Of a stretch of DNA of 64,000 nucleotides, positions 1 through 13,800 are shown piece by piece. The position numbers and the translations under genes were made by a program. The notes under the pieces were generated by a model. The model saw nothing but the letters and a program-made list of their open reading frames with translations. It ran no database searches and had not been told where the DNA came from. Position 1 is the stretch's first letter; the number at the start of each line of letters is the position of its first letter. The DNA comes from Notospermus geniculatus (taxonomy: Eukaryota; Nemertea; Pilidiophora; Heteronemertea; Lineidae): positions 214,641 through 278,640 of the forward strand of contig NMRB01000681.1 in assembly GCA_002633025.1 (NCBI GenBank). The letters run 5' to 3'.

Positions 1-340
1 CTTAAGAACTACGTTCCAATCTGGAGCCACTTAGGCCTATTTTCCTCTTAGTATTTTATCAACAATGTCACTGCTCACGTTATCTTGACCATTGTGATAC
101 CGCCGATAGGGGGCAGTAGCGTACACGCCCATGTCGTTTGATCTCAAATGCTCCTTTCATCTCAACAGAAATCAATACAAACCATAATCAATGGCTTGAA
201 ATGGAGACTTCCCCACTCGTCTTTTCCGCAGCTTAGATAAGTATGTGGGCTGAACGGTCTAGACAACTGGATCGGTCACCTTGGTGGTGAGCCTGCATCT
301 GGGAGCGGATTTTTTGACCTCGGGAAGAATCGTTAAGTTC

Positions 341-985
341 GTTGGAAAAGGGCCTATTTCCTTTGAATAGGAACATTCCATATATGGCTTGAAAAGGGCC
401 TATTTTCATCTGAATAGGAACACTTTGTATATTTTCCTCTGAATAGGAACATTTTGTATGTGGCTGGAAAAGGGCCTACTTTCCTTTGAATAGGGAAATT
501 TCGTTTGTGGTTGGAAAAGGGCCTATTTCTTTTGAATAGGAACATTTCATATATGGATGGAAAGGGCTTATTTTCCTCTGAACGGGAACATTTCGTATAT
601 GGTTGGAAAATGACCTATTTTCCTTTGAATAGGAACATTTCGTATGGCTTGAAAGGGTATATTTTTCTGTTGAATAGGAACATTTTTATTTCGTATATGG
701 TTGGAAAAGGGCCTATTCTCCTTTGAATACGAACATTTCGTATATGGCTGGAAAAGGGCCTATTTTCCTTTGAATACGAACATTTCATATATGGCTGGAA
801 AAGGGCCTATTTCCTTTGAATAGGAACATTTCGTATATGGCTGGAAAAGGGCCTATTTTCCTTTGAATACGAACATTTCGCATATGGTTGGAAAAGGGCC
901 TATTTTCCTTTGAAGAGGAATATTTCCTATATGGTTGGAAAAGGGCCTTTCGTATATGGGTGGGAAAAGGCCTATTTTCCTTTGA
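341..985. repeat. minisatellite, about 13 units of 45-50 bp
   Basis: The unit reads roughly TGGAAAAGGGCCTATTTTCC, then TTTGAATAGGAACATTTCGT, then ATATGGC. It recurs head to tail with small length changes. Both strands stay open over parts of it only because the unit lacks stops in some frames. Confidence 0.95.
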
Positions 986-2011
986 TATGTAACGAAATCT
1001 TAATTTTCTGACGTTGTCTGTAGAATCGTCTGAACGCAAAATGTGTCGATGCTAACAGCGAACGAAACTGTATTCATAATAGGCCTACTGCTGGGAGAAT
1101 GATGTTTTTTTAATCTGGAAGAACTGACATTACCCGCTGTGCTGTACGAGAAAACAGGGGCCAAGAGCAACTACAGTCCGGTTTACTTCAGACTGGTATC
1201 TTTAGGCCTACACCCATGCATGTTATTATTTGTCGCTATTGAAATCCTAGTTTTTAGATCATGTCAATGAACCTATTTAGATGTGGAATGCAAGCATACA
1301 AGAAGCATTTTTTGTTGCCCCTTGGCGCAGCGCACTGCGAACCAGATAATCATGTAACAGATAAGCTATATCGCCAATTTGAGGAACTGTGAACGCCCTG
1401 ACCAGATATCTGCGAAGTTTTGCCATGTGAGCCCTTGAGCAAACTGAAAGTTACTGTTAAAAATGGCACAGTGGTTCTGTAACTTCAAACTTTGGTAGTT
1501 AAACCTTTAAGAAAAAGGTCTATAACGATACCGGTCTTCTTGCTTTTCTGCAGGGCGTATTCTGTTTCTGACACAAGTCCGCTGGTTATGGCATTACACA
1601 CTACCATTCCTAATCCCTATTACGATTGGTGAAAAACATACCAGCATTTACTTCCAAAAGTAATTTGCAATGCCCAAGGCTTTGCCAAGGGTCTGAACAC
1701 AATTATACTTCATTGCTCTACAATCCTCGATATTGGTACGGATAAAGACGACCCAGGTGATATTTCAGTCTTATCCAAGATGCTGTAACTTGTAAATGAT
1801 GTTTTGTACACCCTCAGCTGAAAATGGCAATGATGTTGTGTCAAGCCGGAGCTAAGCCGGCAACTGAGGCCAATATGGGGAAACTGAGGCCAAGGTGTCG
1901 GAATCTGTGACCACTGAAACGCGGTTTAGCTAAGAGTATTTGTTTACCCAACATCTCCACTCCATCCCCATCCAACTGACTAGGCCTACCATCCACCACT
2001 GCGATCGACGC
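986..2011. other. non-coding stretch, nothing recognised
   Basis: No open frame above about 60 codons, no zinc-finger or other protein motif and no clear repeat structure were seen between the minisatellite and the next inverted-repeat element. Confidence 0.5.
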
Positions 2012-2187
2012 TTAACGATAATAGGGAGTTTAAGAAGTCAAACGATAAACCTAACTTTACGACAACGTTATTTTTTGTACCGAAAATGCAATATATAATC
2101 TGGTGAATTCGCAGTATGAAAAATAACGTTATTGTAAAGTTAACGTTTATCGTTTGATTTCTTAAACTCCCTGTTATCGGTGTTAAA
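2012..2187. mobile_element. MITE-like inverted-repeat element
   Basis: Long terminal inverted repeats share AGGGAGTTTAAGAA and AAACGATAAAC, with an AT-rich centre. A full relative lies at 34285-34445, and a half element lies at 23517-23566 in the other copy of the 11-kb duplication. Confidence 0.8.
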
Positions 2188-2235
2188 CGACACAGTCATT
2201 TCTATCAGAAGTTTTTTTTTTGGGGGGGGGGGGTT

Positions 2236-2558
2236 NNNNNNNNNNNNNNNNNNNNNNNNNNNNNNNNNNNNNNNNNNNNNNNNNNNNNNNNNNNNNNNNN
2301 NNNNNNNNNNNNNNNNNNNNNNNNNNNNNNNNNNNNNNNNNNNNNNNNNNNNNNNNNNNNNNNNNNNNNNNNNNNNNNNNNNNNNNNNNNNNNNNNNNNN
2401 NNNNNNNNNNNNNNNNNNNNNNNNNNNNNNNNNNNNNNNNNNNNNNNNNNNNNNNNNNNNNNNNNNNNNNNNNNNNNNNNNNNNNNNNNNNNNNNNNNNN
2501 NNNNNNNNNNNNNNNNNNNNNNNNNNNNNNNNNNNNNNNNNNNNNNNNNNNNNNNNNN
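2236..2558. other. assembly gap (323 N)
   Basis: A run of N directly follows a run of T and then G, so the gap probably starts at a homopolymer where sequencing failed. Its true length is unknown. Confidence 0.99.
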
Positions 2559-4131
2559 TGCCCCCGTACATGGTCAAATTTTTCATAACTTTTTAAAGTA
2601 TGCTCAGTAAAGGCTTACATGTTGGTCATCTAGAAACTTAAGCCGTATACGCCTGCATCTAAAAAAAACTGTACAAAAATTTGACCGTGTAAAGTTGACA
2701 AAAAAACACTTTGAAGGGGAAAGTATCGATGATTGTGTAGCAGGCGTACAAGAAAAGCCAGTGAGTTCGTATGTTTTCTTTGGCTATTTCCTGCCCTGCA
2801 GACATGGAATCCGAATAATTTCCCCAAACATCCCGTTTTCATTGATTCAAGGATAAGAGTATACCACCGACGGCTCAAAGGCCTGGAAAAGAAAGAAATA
2901 ATTGATGAACCCGTACGATTTTTAATTCTTTTTCTTAAGTTACAGAAACAGCATCCTGGGGATTGTAACTCTTCCCTTTTTCAAGTCTGCGGGGCTTCGC
3001 AATGTCAACTTTCTCTTCCTTTATCATGCCATTGGAAGCGTCCTGAGCCAAGGGCGGTACACCCCGAGGCTAATTTGCCTCAATTATCTCAATATCTTTC
3101 TATTCATGCCTTATCTTCGTCAGGTAGGGTATGTTTTTCCATTGGCAAGGAGGAAGAACCCATGGCAAGGTCCGGGGATTCTCTTAACAGACAGGAATAA
3201 CGTCATCGCATAATGATCGCCCAGAAACACGGCCCAAGGGTTAAAACGATTTTTTAATGCGGGCATGTTTTTTAAAATACTGCACGCCCATTGGTTCAAG
3301 ATTAGTAGAGGATTTGCATTAATCTGAATGACGTGAATTCATTGGTCGAACTTTTGTTGATGACTTTACATCGAGTCTGAAATCAGGTACATTGGCCGTT
3401 GGGATTTGCTTGTTGAAAAGTTGAGGTGAGTTCCATGGCCTGCAGCGAAAGAAGCACTGGCCACGCCAAACGTTGAAAAACATCCGTGCCTTGAAACAAT
3501 CTTTATTCTTCTGCTACTTTTACTGCTGTACCACATTCGAGAGGGTATCCAACCACCGCACCTCTGTGGAGCTTTTCCGACGCTGTACACACATCATTCC
3601 ATACAAGAATATCAAGAACGGCAACCTGAGTAGGTCGCGCCCCCATGTCGTTGTAGAAATGTTACTTTTCAAGTCCGACATCGTTGACGTAATTCATAAT
3701 TCATATCTCATGGGCCCAAATGAATGCGCGAAGACGGTAATTCACCCTTCAACTTGAGATCTTACGCGTCGCCCAAGGCAAACCTTTTAGATTTGCATGA
3801 ACATTTGCGCAATCAAGTTAACGCCGAGGCGAAAAAGAAATGCAATCATTCTTAACCAGTCAGAATCGCTTTTACGTAAATGGGCATTCCAATCCCATCA
3901 GCCAATCACAAACGCTGTAAGTGAGGTGACCTCATTGGTATGAAGCGAAGTGGTCAAGAGAGACACCTAGTGACAATTTGACACACTCGTCGAGTAGGCT
4001 GCTGTTACTGGGCGGGTTTAAGGTCAAGAACCCTTTTCCTCGTGTTGGCCACAGACGCATCTGAAAGGGCTCGCCATCAGATTTCACCAAGAAGCAAATC
4101 CGAAAAACAATACGCAACCCAAGGAGTAAGG
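2559..4131. other. no supported gene
   Basis: The longest frame, 2733-3200 plus, opens only from a TTG and has no recognisable domain or flanking splice signal. Nothing else stands out. Confidence 0.4.
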
Positions 4132-4397
4132 CAGGGTCGGATCCAGGGGGGGGGGGCGTGGGGGCGTACGCCCCCTATTTTTGGCAGAGCAATGATTTTT
4201 TTCAGCAAGAAAAATTTAAACACATAAAAAATTGGAGTATTTTGCTCTCAGATACCAAAATGCATCTAAAAGCACTTAAATTGTCAAATTTTTCTGGGGG
4301 AAGGCCCCCCAGATCCCCCTTTGGGCTTTGCGTTTTCGGTGCTCACCACCTCCGTCGAGGTACGCCCCCCTTTCTGTCAACCCTGGATCCGACCCTG
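4132..4397. mobile_element. non-autonomous DNA transposon with perfect 16-bp TIRs
   Basis: It begins CAGGGTCGGATCCAGG and ends with the exact reverse complement. The 5-bp sequence TAAGG lies outside both ends (4127-4131 and 4398-4402), a likely target-site duplication. The interior is G-run and C-run rich. A degenerate relative is at 63470-63720. Confidence 0.85.
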
Positions 4398-6367
4398 TAA
4401 GGAAAGTGACAAAGAGAGCCTCAGGACATCAAATCAGTTTGCTGCTGTGGAGATTTGAAGGGGTCTTTTTTAAAGTTTACAATAAAGCTGGTCTGCAAAA
4501 CAATTCGCGGGGCAATCGGTTTAATACAGCTGTGTAGAGTGTGAAGGGCGCTAGTGAGAGTTTCACAGATGGAACCTTCGTGCTTGACATGAAAGGAAAA
4601 GCAAGAGACTACCTAACGCGCCACCTACGAACGTCTCCAAGAACCAACATGACCGTTGCTTTTTTCACAAAACGCTCGAGGGCCGGAGTGTGACAATTAT
4701 GTTAATGAGCTTTGTGATGGAAAGACGAAGGAGGAGGAAGCAAGCGGGATGATTTTCATAATCGTCCATTGTGAAGGGATCAGGAGGACGATGTGTTATT
4801 CACGTACTCAAGGAAAGGAAGCGTTGCTTTCAAAACCTCCGGTCAGGATGACGTGTTTTCTCTGTAACAGCCATGTAGGCACATCAGCCTCTTGAAATAG
4901 ACGTGTCGTTTGAGCAATAGTACCCACAGAATAAACAACAGCATACTGTCAATCCCCAGGCGATGATGCTACCATGACGGCCGATGTACCAGAGGAGAAA
5001 GTCCTAGGAATGACAGTCCGGGACACAATAGTCTGCCATTATTGATGGCTATGTTCATGGTCATGGTCTCTAAGCCGCCATATATCACTATCCCTCCTTG
5101 AACAATCAAATCGGTCCAGAGAGACGCTGATCTCTGTCACACTGGGAACCAAAATATGGAGAGTATGAAATGAAAAAGAAATCGGCAGAAAGGAGAAAAG
5201 GGAGATGGAGATAAGGGGACTGGTAATTTAGCTGCTGTGGACGTCAGCGTTTTAAAGGGGATGCAGATGGTAGCAGAGATGCCGCAGTTTCGTCCTTTGA
5301 TGTGTAGATGGCGCCTGTGAGACAAGAAGAAAGATGCTCATGGCGGGTGCAAGCTCCAAGTAAAAAGTCTGTTACTTGACCAAATGTCATGATAAAAAAC
5401 TTTGCTTCAAACGAATACAACAAGGAAATGAAACAAGAAGAAACACAACGAAACAAACAAATAAAAAATGACGGCGTTGGAAGGCCACACCTGCTCTGGA
5501 ACATTCTAGCCGTCCGGACTTACCCTCCGGCTTTCCAACATTTGATTCTTTGAGCGAGCCGCCTGACGCGTCTGGAGGAGACGCCATCGCCCCTAGGCCC
5601 TCCGTTTCAATAAGTATTTTTGGGCTGGAACTACGCAACAAAGAGAATCGCATCCAATGGGAAGGAACCCGTGCCCCTAGGAGATACCGGACACCAGCAG
5701 TTCCTGCAGTCCCCATTTTCTGTTTTTTTTTCAAACAAAAAATGAGTGCTTCCGAAAGCGGCTGCAGAAATCCCCTAAGGTGTATCGGCAGACCTCCAAC
5801 TCCCACGGGACTTGCACTCTCCAGACAATTAAATCATTACGGATATCTTAACATGTTTGTTTCCTGCAGCTCTGGTCGGGTTTTTTTCGTGTTGTTAACG
5901 GATATTAGCATTTTAGAGGCTGCTGTTTGCTAGGGATATTGAAGGTTCAATGTAGCTAACAAGATCCATAGTCCATCCACAGCCTTATTGCATCGAATCA
6001 TAAAGGCATCAAAGATGTCTCTATGATCGAATAGATGACCGTGGCGACTCATCTTGAACCATGTCGCTAAGCCTTCGAACTAATCTCTGTCCATCAGTAG
6101 TGGAGCTTTAATAGTACGAAGGCGAAGTGACCGTAGGCCTTCATATTTCAAGATGTGGTGATTCGATACCAACGTGTACATGTATATGCTGAAAGAGAAG
6201 GGTACTAAGGCACGCAAAGACGAAAAAGAAAGTATCAGTTGTCGAATGAGAGAGTAGAAGACTTAGACAAGTACATGTACAACGCGACATGCAGACACAC
6301 GAAGTTGTACTTCAAGAAATCCAAAGCAGCGATACTGACATGTCACTAGGCCTTTGGCGGCGTGCTC
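4398..6367. other. no supported gene; one weak exon candidate
   Basis: On the minus strand, 5524-5617 is bounded by a pyrimidine-rich acceptor and a GGTAAGT donor, and one frame is open and hydrophilic. The phase it needs does not match the last exon of the two-finger gene upstream (7810-14440), so I do not assign it. The rest shows nothing recognisable. Confidence 0.3.
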
Positions 6368-6498
6368 TAGGCCGGGTTTACATGGAGGTACGGTATACAC
6401 GCTGGCGGACAACGGTTTCATGGTCATGAACCCTTTCTTCGGCCATTGTTCGCCAGCATGTCCGTATACCGTACACCTCTATGTAAACCCAGCCTTAG
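6368..6498. mobile_element. MITE-like hairpin element
   Basis: About 60-bp inverted arms start TAGGCCGGGTTTACATGGAG and end in the near-complement with CTATGTAAACCCAGCCTTA. The short centre is itself partly palindromic. Confidence 0.8.
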
Positions 6499-6959
6499 GT
6501 CAGTGGATCCTACCTCCGTTCTTCAACCACTGTCAGGATGTGGTTGTTGCGTAGTGAACTGATGTGCCAACCCGTGTACCGACCGTGATGCAATACGTGC
6601 ATGACGTGAAGTGTGAACCGAAATCAAGTTACCACACTCCTCTACTACAGTCCTTTATATGGAGAGGAAAGCTCGATGTTGCGTGGGGTTCGGGTTTGTC
6701 ACCTCGTGTATGACTGGATTATACTGACACTTGGCCTTGCCTGGCCTGTGGATGTTCACGACTGTGTGGGAGGTGCTCATACACCAAATGTCAGCACTGA
6801 GATCAGCCTACGACGCACACAGTTTGAGCCCGTTCGGCAAAATTTTCAAGAACGTACTGAGAACCAGCTCAGTGTGATGGGGGTATAAAGGGCCTGTCAC
6901 ACTGAGTAGTTCTCAAAACGTCCTGCCCCGTCCTAAAAAAATCGTAAAACGGACTAGAA
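6499..6959. other. non-coding stretch
   Basis: Short open frames only. The stretch 6885-6965 contains degraded ends resembling the GTGTAACGTTTTC repeat family seen at 14691 and 47104. Confidence 0.4.
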
Positions 6960-7486
6960 CGTGTAACCTTGGCAAAATAATGCCTCGATGTTCTGGAGCA
7001 CCCTTCCCGTCCATGAAGTAGGAAGAACTCAAGAGAGTGTCACTGCGGTCGGTGGTGTCGAAGGACCATCCCCTTGTATTCGGTGTTCCCCAGGGTTCGG
7101 TCCTTGGGCCAGTCCTGTTCGCCCTGTATATGACTCCAGTCGAAGACATCATCACCCGCCATGGTCTTAATGCAGTAATCTACGCTGACGATACCCAGCT
7201 CTATATCGTCTGTGACTCCCGAACGGACTCTAGCACGATAGGCATGATAGGTCGCATTGAGGCCTGTATTGATGAGATTCGTCATTGGATGCGAGTGAAT
7301 CTACTTGCACTCAATGACGAGAAGACCGAAATTATCAGATTCTCATCAAGGACCAAGGATGTGGGTCTGCGGGTTGTCGCGAGCGATGTTCGAGTTGGTG
7401 AGGTGTATGTCTCACCGTCAGCTACCGTCCGTGACCTGGGGGTGATGATTGACTCGGCTGGAATCAAGCTCTGCTACCATGATACG
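6960..7486 (+). pseudogene. LINE reverse-transcriptase fragment (CR1/L2/Jockey-like)
   Basis: The frame from 7037 contains GVPQGSVLGP followed by the YADDTQLY catalytic block, both diagnostic of non-LTR reverse transcriptases. It continues through the thumb-side region with ALNDEKTEII and VRDLGV. Just upstream, the matching GRTQ segment sits in a different frame, so there is a frameshift near 7050. The fragment is cut on the 5' side and ends where the MITE at 7490 begins. It is a dead copy, and the clade is assigned only by the look of the motifs. Confidence 0.85.
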
Positions 7487-7489
7487 CCT

Positions 7490-7707
7490 GAAGCTAGGAA
7501 TCCACTGCTGATTTTCTGCGTTGCGACTTGCTTTGCAACCTACCTGCGATTGAATACGACCGCAAGGAACTGATACCGATCGCCGACCCGCGATTGCCGA
7601 CTGAAATTGACCACGTCCATTCCATTGGTGGAAATCACGTCTAGCGAGTCCACTACGGCGCAAAGACAAAATCAGCTTGAAAATCAATGGAGTGGATTCC
7701 TAGCTTG
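7490..7707. mobile_element. MITE, AAGCTAGGAATCCAC family, copy 1
   Basis: Terminal inverted repeats AAGCTAGGAATCCAC and GTGGATTCCTAGCTT. The interior shares long stretches, including GCGACTTGCTTTGCAACC, with the opposite-orientation copy at 48841-49085. It abuts the LINE fragment and is probably inserted in it. Confidence 0.85.
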
Positions 7708-7809
7708 AAATATCTCAGTTCAGTCACGGATTGCGAGGTTTTCATTCCCGTTGCCGACAGTCCAACATCACGCCCACCGTGTCATCTGAGATTAACCAAA
7801 ACTGCCTAC

Positions 7810-10800
7810 CTGAGCTTCTGTCATCGTCGTCAACTTCTTGTTTGATGGTAATATTTGAAGGCAGTTGTTTCAAAGCTTCGGACTCTGCGCTGACTAACTC
7901 TGGCCTTGGGAACTCATGCTGGAAGTCACGTTCAGGATGGGAGTAGCCGCGCTGGTAGTGACCATTACCAGGAGGTTGGTAGTCTCGCTCACTCATGGTA
8001 GTCTGTGGATAGTCTTTCTCACTGACATGATGTGGGTAGTCTCGCTCAGGGCGCTGATAGTCGCGATCAGGGCGTTGGTAGTCTTGCTCTAACGGGTTGT
8101 AAACCGACCGAGGCACCATTCTCTCCCTGTTGCTCGAGACTTCATGACTCTGGAAAACAATCAAGGATACACGACGTTCAAACGTGGAATGATAGCTACA
8201 AAAGATTCCAAGGCCATCTTTTCCACTGTCCTGAACTGGCTCTACGGCTCTCCTGCGGTAAACCAGAACATTCCTTGTTCAACATAACTGGTTAGTTCCC
8301 TTTTCCACTTCGGAACTGCTAACCTTCCAGGTCTTATAAAAAAGAGCAGCAACAAGAATAACAAGCAATATGGACAGAGCGAAAACAGAAAAAGTTACAA
8401 TCAGGATTACTGCATATCCTGTGCTCGCGGCGAGAACGTCTTGTCCGAATACGTTGATGCCCCTAGGGCTAGGAAAGAACCTGTGCCATATTGCTGAACA
8501 TCTACAATCGTATCAGATTTGGTCGTCCGAACAAGCTTGTTGAGGGCGGCCACAGACGTGACAAATTGCCCTTTGACCATGATATTGCCATTTGCCATCT
8601 CCGCGGGCTTAAATGCACATCAAATCATAATTAAATCGAATCATATCAAATTAATGCTCTAGACCACGAGCACCGTGCCCTTGAGGCATTCCCCAGGGGA
8701 CGACCCCCGGGAACACCCACTTGACGACACCGAGCTTCTGTTCCAAACAATACCAAGGAGACCAAATGAGCGAAAGCATCTTTACGAGGTCCATACCCCG
8801 AGGCCACCCCCGACTAGCCTGCCTCAAGGCAGTATCGACGTGGATTCCACTTGTATCCTGAAGGAGGTTTAGCCTTTAGAACACCTTTTTGCATCCAGAT
8901 GAAAGACTTTTATGGGTAGCCACAAGAGCTCTGGCGCATGTTCTGGATGTGATTAATTTCTTTAAAGCGCTCTTGGACATGAAGGTTACACCTCAAGGTC
9001 ATTTGAAACAGGATATCCCCAAGTCATGCGCAGGAATTGAGGCGCTTGACGACGAATACAGGGGCGGATGATTTTATCTTTGGGCAAATAATCTCTTTCT
9101 TTGATTGAGAACCAGGTATTGCCAAAGAATGTTGCGTTTTGCCAGAGGCATCCGAAAAATTGCGATGAAATCCGACCGAATCACGAACATTCGACACCAA
9201 CTTTCGATTTTGTCTCTGCGTATCATACGCGCAGGTCACCCATCCAAGTCCTGACCGCGCTGTACATATAGGGGTACAGTACACGCTATGCCGTTCAAGT
9301 AGGCCTACTTACCTCTTTCGCGTCCCTCTCGGAACCTGTATCCCGAACTCTAAGATCCTTCGGTTCACTGTTGTCCCGCGACAAATTGTAGGGGAAGTTA
9401 TCCCGTGGGCTGCTGCCGTTGCTTGGGAACTCCCTCTGGAAGGAACTCTCGTACGGCCTCTCAGAGTCGTGCCTGAAAACAGCAACACGGTCTGTGTTTT
9501 ACCAAGTACACCCGTACATTGGTCAAAATGTTTTATTTTATGACTCTGGCGTTAGGCCACCTAAGCTCGTGCTAGACAAGAAACCACACCCTATTGTATT
9601 CAGAAAGTGCTCACGTCCGCCAACGTAAAGCGGGTGATCCACTGTTGCGATTTCGGCTTGAGACGGGGTTGCGGTCCCTTGCGATCGCCTTATATGGCAA
9701 TCGGAAGTCCTTATAAGGTAACCGCAAGGGAACGCAACCCCGTCTCAAGCCAAAATCGCAACAGTAAATCACCCGCTTTAGTGTATGTAAAATCTACTAT
9801 TCTCTCTCTGAATACATCAGAGCTCTGCCTCAGTGCAGTTTTTTTCAATGTGTGCTGAAAACGAAGGTCTTGATTCTTTGAAGTATGTTGCCTATCAGGC
9901 AAGCATTTTGGGACCTTCACGAGGCTATGAGACCTCTACCTGCACTCTCCTAACACTTTGAAAATACCGTAAAATTCAATACAGTGGGGCTTTAACATTA
10001 CCTCGGCAGGAACTGTTCCGGTGATGGCGTCTCGGACAAGGACCGTTCCATTTCTTGCAGCTTTAGCTTGGTCTGGTGTAACTGGTGATGATTGGACTTG
10101 GTGTGTTTCTGCAGGTGATCTTTACGAGTGAAATACTTGTCGCAGAGATCGCATCGGAAGGGGTTCCTGTCGGTGTTGATGTCCGAGTCGTTCACCACCA
10201 CTATATCTGGATAGGACAAACAACGTTGAAGTGGACAGGGGTATCAGTTTGTCATTAGCTTTCAGGGTTCGACTCGTGGATTTGAAATATCGTGTAATTT
10301 CCTCTCCAGGGGTGTTGCAGGTTGTAACAGGGCATTCGGACTCAGGGCCACAAGGTTTTGTTCGTCGGTTGCCTGAGAGGATGCGTTTGGTAGTGTTATG
10401 TCATGCTAATTGGACAATAAATCGCCATGACGTCATGTGGGAGAGCTAGTAGGCTACCATCTTTGTTGGAAAGTTCTATTAGAAAGCCACGTCGACGCAA
10501 GCGGATTAAGGCCCAAAAGGTCAAGGTCATTCACGGCGAAGCTTGAGAAGGCAAAGAATGTTCGTTGTCCGCCATTGAGCAAAAAACAATGACTACGTTC
10601 ATTCAGAAGTTGTCGAGAAGCAGATATTTGGAATATCTGCATAAGTGAGGTAAAAAATAAGCCCAGTGGCTGTATATGGAAATTTTGATTCCGTGCGTAC
10701 GACTTAACTGGCTTCGAAGAAGTGGATTTTTGACTCTGACTGATTTTCCATCATAATCTTTATCTTTTAGCTGAAACGCTCATCAGCATCAGGACTAGTA

Positions 10801-13800
10801 GGATTTATAGGTTAGGACAATAGTACACATGGTTTTATTCCCATCGATCACTTGCCGGCAGAGCAAGCTTTCAAATGAGCGTGAAAGGTTCGTGCTTGCT
10901 CCCAGCACCTAATCATATACACAAATGATGCCGTGTAACAAAGCAGCCATCACAAAAAGGGTCTAATGCATGCATCAGCATCACAACTCTCCACGCATAC
11001 ATTAGCTACATACATTACAGCTACAAGCAGACCTACAGACGACGCCAATTTCACCCAGTGCCGTGATTGGGCATAGCTCGGAGCTAGCCCGCAGCAACGG
11101 AAGCAATGGGCATGCGCGCCTCATAGGATTTTAATGTTTAAAGACTTACCGTCATCCTCGGAGATTTGCTCGTCTGATTCCATTTTCTGTCTCTTGGCGA
11201 TGTCTTTTGATGCCACCTGGTAGAAAAGGAAGAAACTAGCGGTGAAAATGTCAACTCGCTGATGTTGAAAGCATCCAGAACTCACCATTCCCTCAACAAA
11301 AAGAGAGGAGCTGCTGTCGTTCACACCACGGTGACACCGGCGATGTTGGTAGCGCGGTATTTCTGACCGATGACAAGCAAATTGCAAAACTACGGGGCTC
11401 GGTTTCCCATGGAGCGTTTAGACTCATTCTGGTTAGAGGGACCCATGGTTCTGAGAAATTGGGAAGCTTAGAATATTGCCATTGTCATCCTTCCTGTACC
11501 TACACTAGGCACCTAGAAGTTGAGTTTTGTGGTGGTATAAGCACGTAGATCTTGGATCCCCGGGCGCGTGTGGTGTGCACCGGCCGGGGATCTCGGTGGG
11601 GATTGGAAAGCAAATGCATGGCCTAACCCTTTGATACTGACGAAGTATGGTGTCAAATCTCAGTCCCGACATCCAGCAACAAAATGTTGTCAGAGTAATA
11701 TAGTTGGTGATACTTCATAGCGAATATAAACCCTTTTTGTCTGGTTTGCAGAGGATAGCCTATGCATGCAGGTGAAGTCGAACCAAACAGGGTTCGATTC
11801 GAAGGAAGTGCACCTGTACCTTGTTCATCTGCGTGTAGATATGAGTACATTTTTCAATTTTCTTGTCAATGCCAACATTTCTGCATCATTTGCAGTTCAA
11901 CCCTCGCACCGTCTTCTTTATTCCACACAAAATATCGGATGATTCAGAATTCTAGCCTTGAACCTTCTCGCCAGCATGTCATGTGTTTTATGACAGATTA
12001 GCCGGAGGTCTTACCAGGAATGGAGAGCTGGGAATATCGCTAATGTACCACCCGAACTAGCAGCGGTTTGTGTAATAGATATCACTGCTGCGCTGCAGTA
12101 ATTGGTTTGTTGGGGTCCAGGCAGGTGGAACGTGTCTGAACAGTGGGATCAGGCCTTGTCGGGGAGTTGTGACGACCCTTCCGAAACAGGTAGGCCCAGT
12201 CAAACAACATTCTCCAACACAACCTACCGGTACTCTGAACTCACGTTCAAGAGGTCATGTAGACAGGCGCCAAAATTAATTAATACACGTAGTCCAGTAT
12301 TACTCATGATTAGAAATAAGGTCCTGTTTTATTGGCTCTCCCCCACTTTAAAATCCCCTCCCACTATAAAAAGACCCCATTTCAAAACTGACCTACTGAT
12401 TTCTGTGACCCAGGGGCCATATTCATAAACATTCAAAGTGTGATGCTTATCTTTTGTGTTGAACAACACACTTAGACTTAAGTAGTTTTATGAATATGCG
12501 CCTAGAAAACCAGCCACAATTCTCCAGCAAGTGACAAGGTCCTTGACTACCCTTGTTAGGTCATCAACTCATTGCTGAAGAATAGCCTCTCTTTATTACT
12601 ATAACAGCTTAATTGATTTCAGCCTTTGTGGTGTAAACATTGCTGTAATTAAAGCATTTATTCCTTGGAAACTTGTGCCTGGTTTTCCAAGACTTCACCT
12701 GTCAACCTCTTAAATGTGATTTTACAGTAGCTATCACAAAACCGCGTTTGACGGCAAATGACCAAAGACAAATCGTACTGGCCAAGCGCAACCCCCGCGT
12801 CCTTCCCATCGACAAGATAACGGATGTCGCCACGATCCGTTCGAGGTGGTTGACCTAAGGACCCCATTGACCGTATCAACTCTCTCGTTATATCACCAAT
12901 TACAAGAGTTTCAATGTAACTTAACTGACAGACGTCGTTTTGTGAAGTTTAAATCCCTCTATTCAGAATTCCGCTTCGGCGGAAGCATTGACAATCAACC
13001 TTTACATAATATTGTCACGGTGAAGTACTTGAGCTCGACTAGTGTATTGTTCGAATAGTTCCTTACATCGCTTTACCGGTGACTGGTGTGTGGTGCCATG
13101 GCAGAGGATTATGCAGTCAATAGTTAGTTTACTTCCTGAATATTGTTTTGCCACCTGATGTGTACAGGTCCTTGTAATACTGGGTGGCCATGGTCATCAG
13201 TTCTTGTGAGCAGATACAGGAAACTGTCTCTTGTTATGGGTTGCAACCGGACGTACACTATTAGAAATACATGTATTTCTGTAGCAGTATGTAGGAGTGG
13301 CCGATTACATCTAGTTTTACTAGTAGTTCCTGAAAGTTTTCACTTTTTTAATCAATATCTTAGCTGAGGTAACAGACTGTCGAATCATGGAGGTACATGT
13401 ATTATAAAGAGTCTTTATAGCCTAATACCTCCATGATCGAATTTCCACTTGAGCTCAGAGAGACTTCGGGCCGTATTCTAGAAGGTTCCTTAACTCTAAG
13501 GTTTACCTTTAGCTATCGTTTGCAAGGCAGAATACAAAAGCTTAAAGTGGACCTTAGAGTTAAGGAGGCTTCGAGAATACGGGCCTTCATTTTGAATCAA
13601 CATCTTAGTTGAGGTAAACAGATCGTCGAAGTTGAGCCCATCAGCGACTTCATTTTAATAAATATTTTAGTTGAGGTAACTGTAACAGATCATCGAATTT
13701 AGACTTGGGCTCATCAGCGACTTCGTTTAAATCAATATCTTAGTTAAGGTAACAGATCGTCGAATTAAGACTTTTGCTCATTTATGTCATCAACGACTTC

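Noticed and set aside
354-1039. Open frames on both strands with repeated peptides
   Set aside because: They are translations of the 47-bp minisatellite and have no independent support.
2140-2596. Three open frames across the N run
   Set aside because: They exist only because N codons are not read as stops.
2733-3200. 155-codon plus-strand frame
   Set aside because: It has no ATG start, domain, or splice sites, and nothing protein-like beyond chance openness.
5524-5617. Possible further exon of the two-finger gene
   Set aside because: Its phase does not fit the donor at 7809, and no bridging exon was found.
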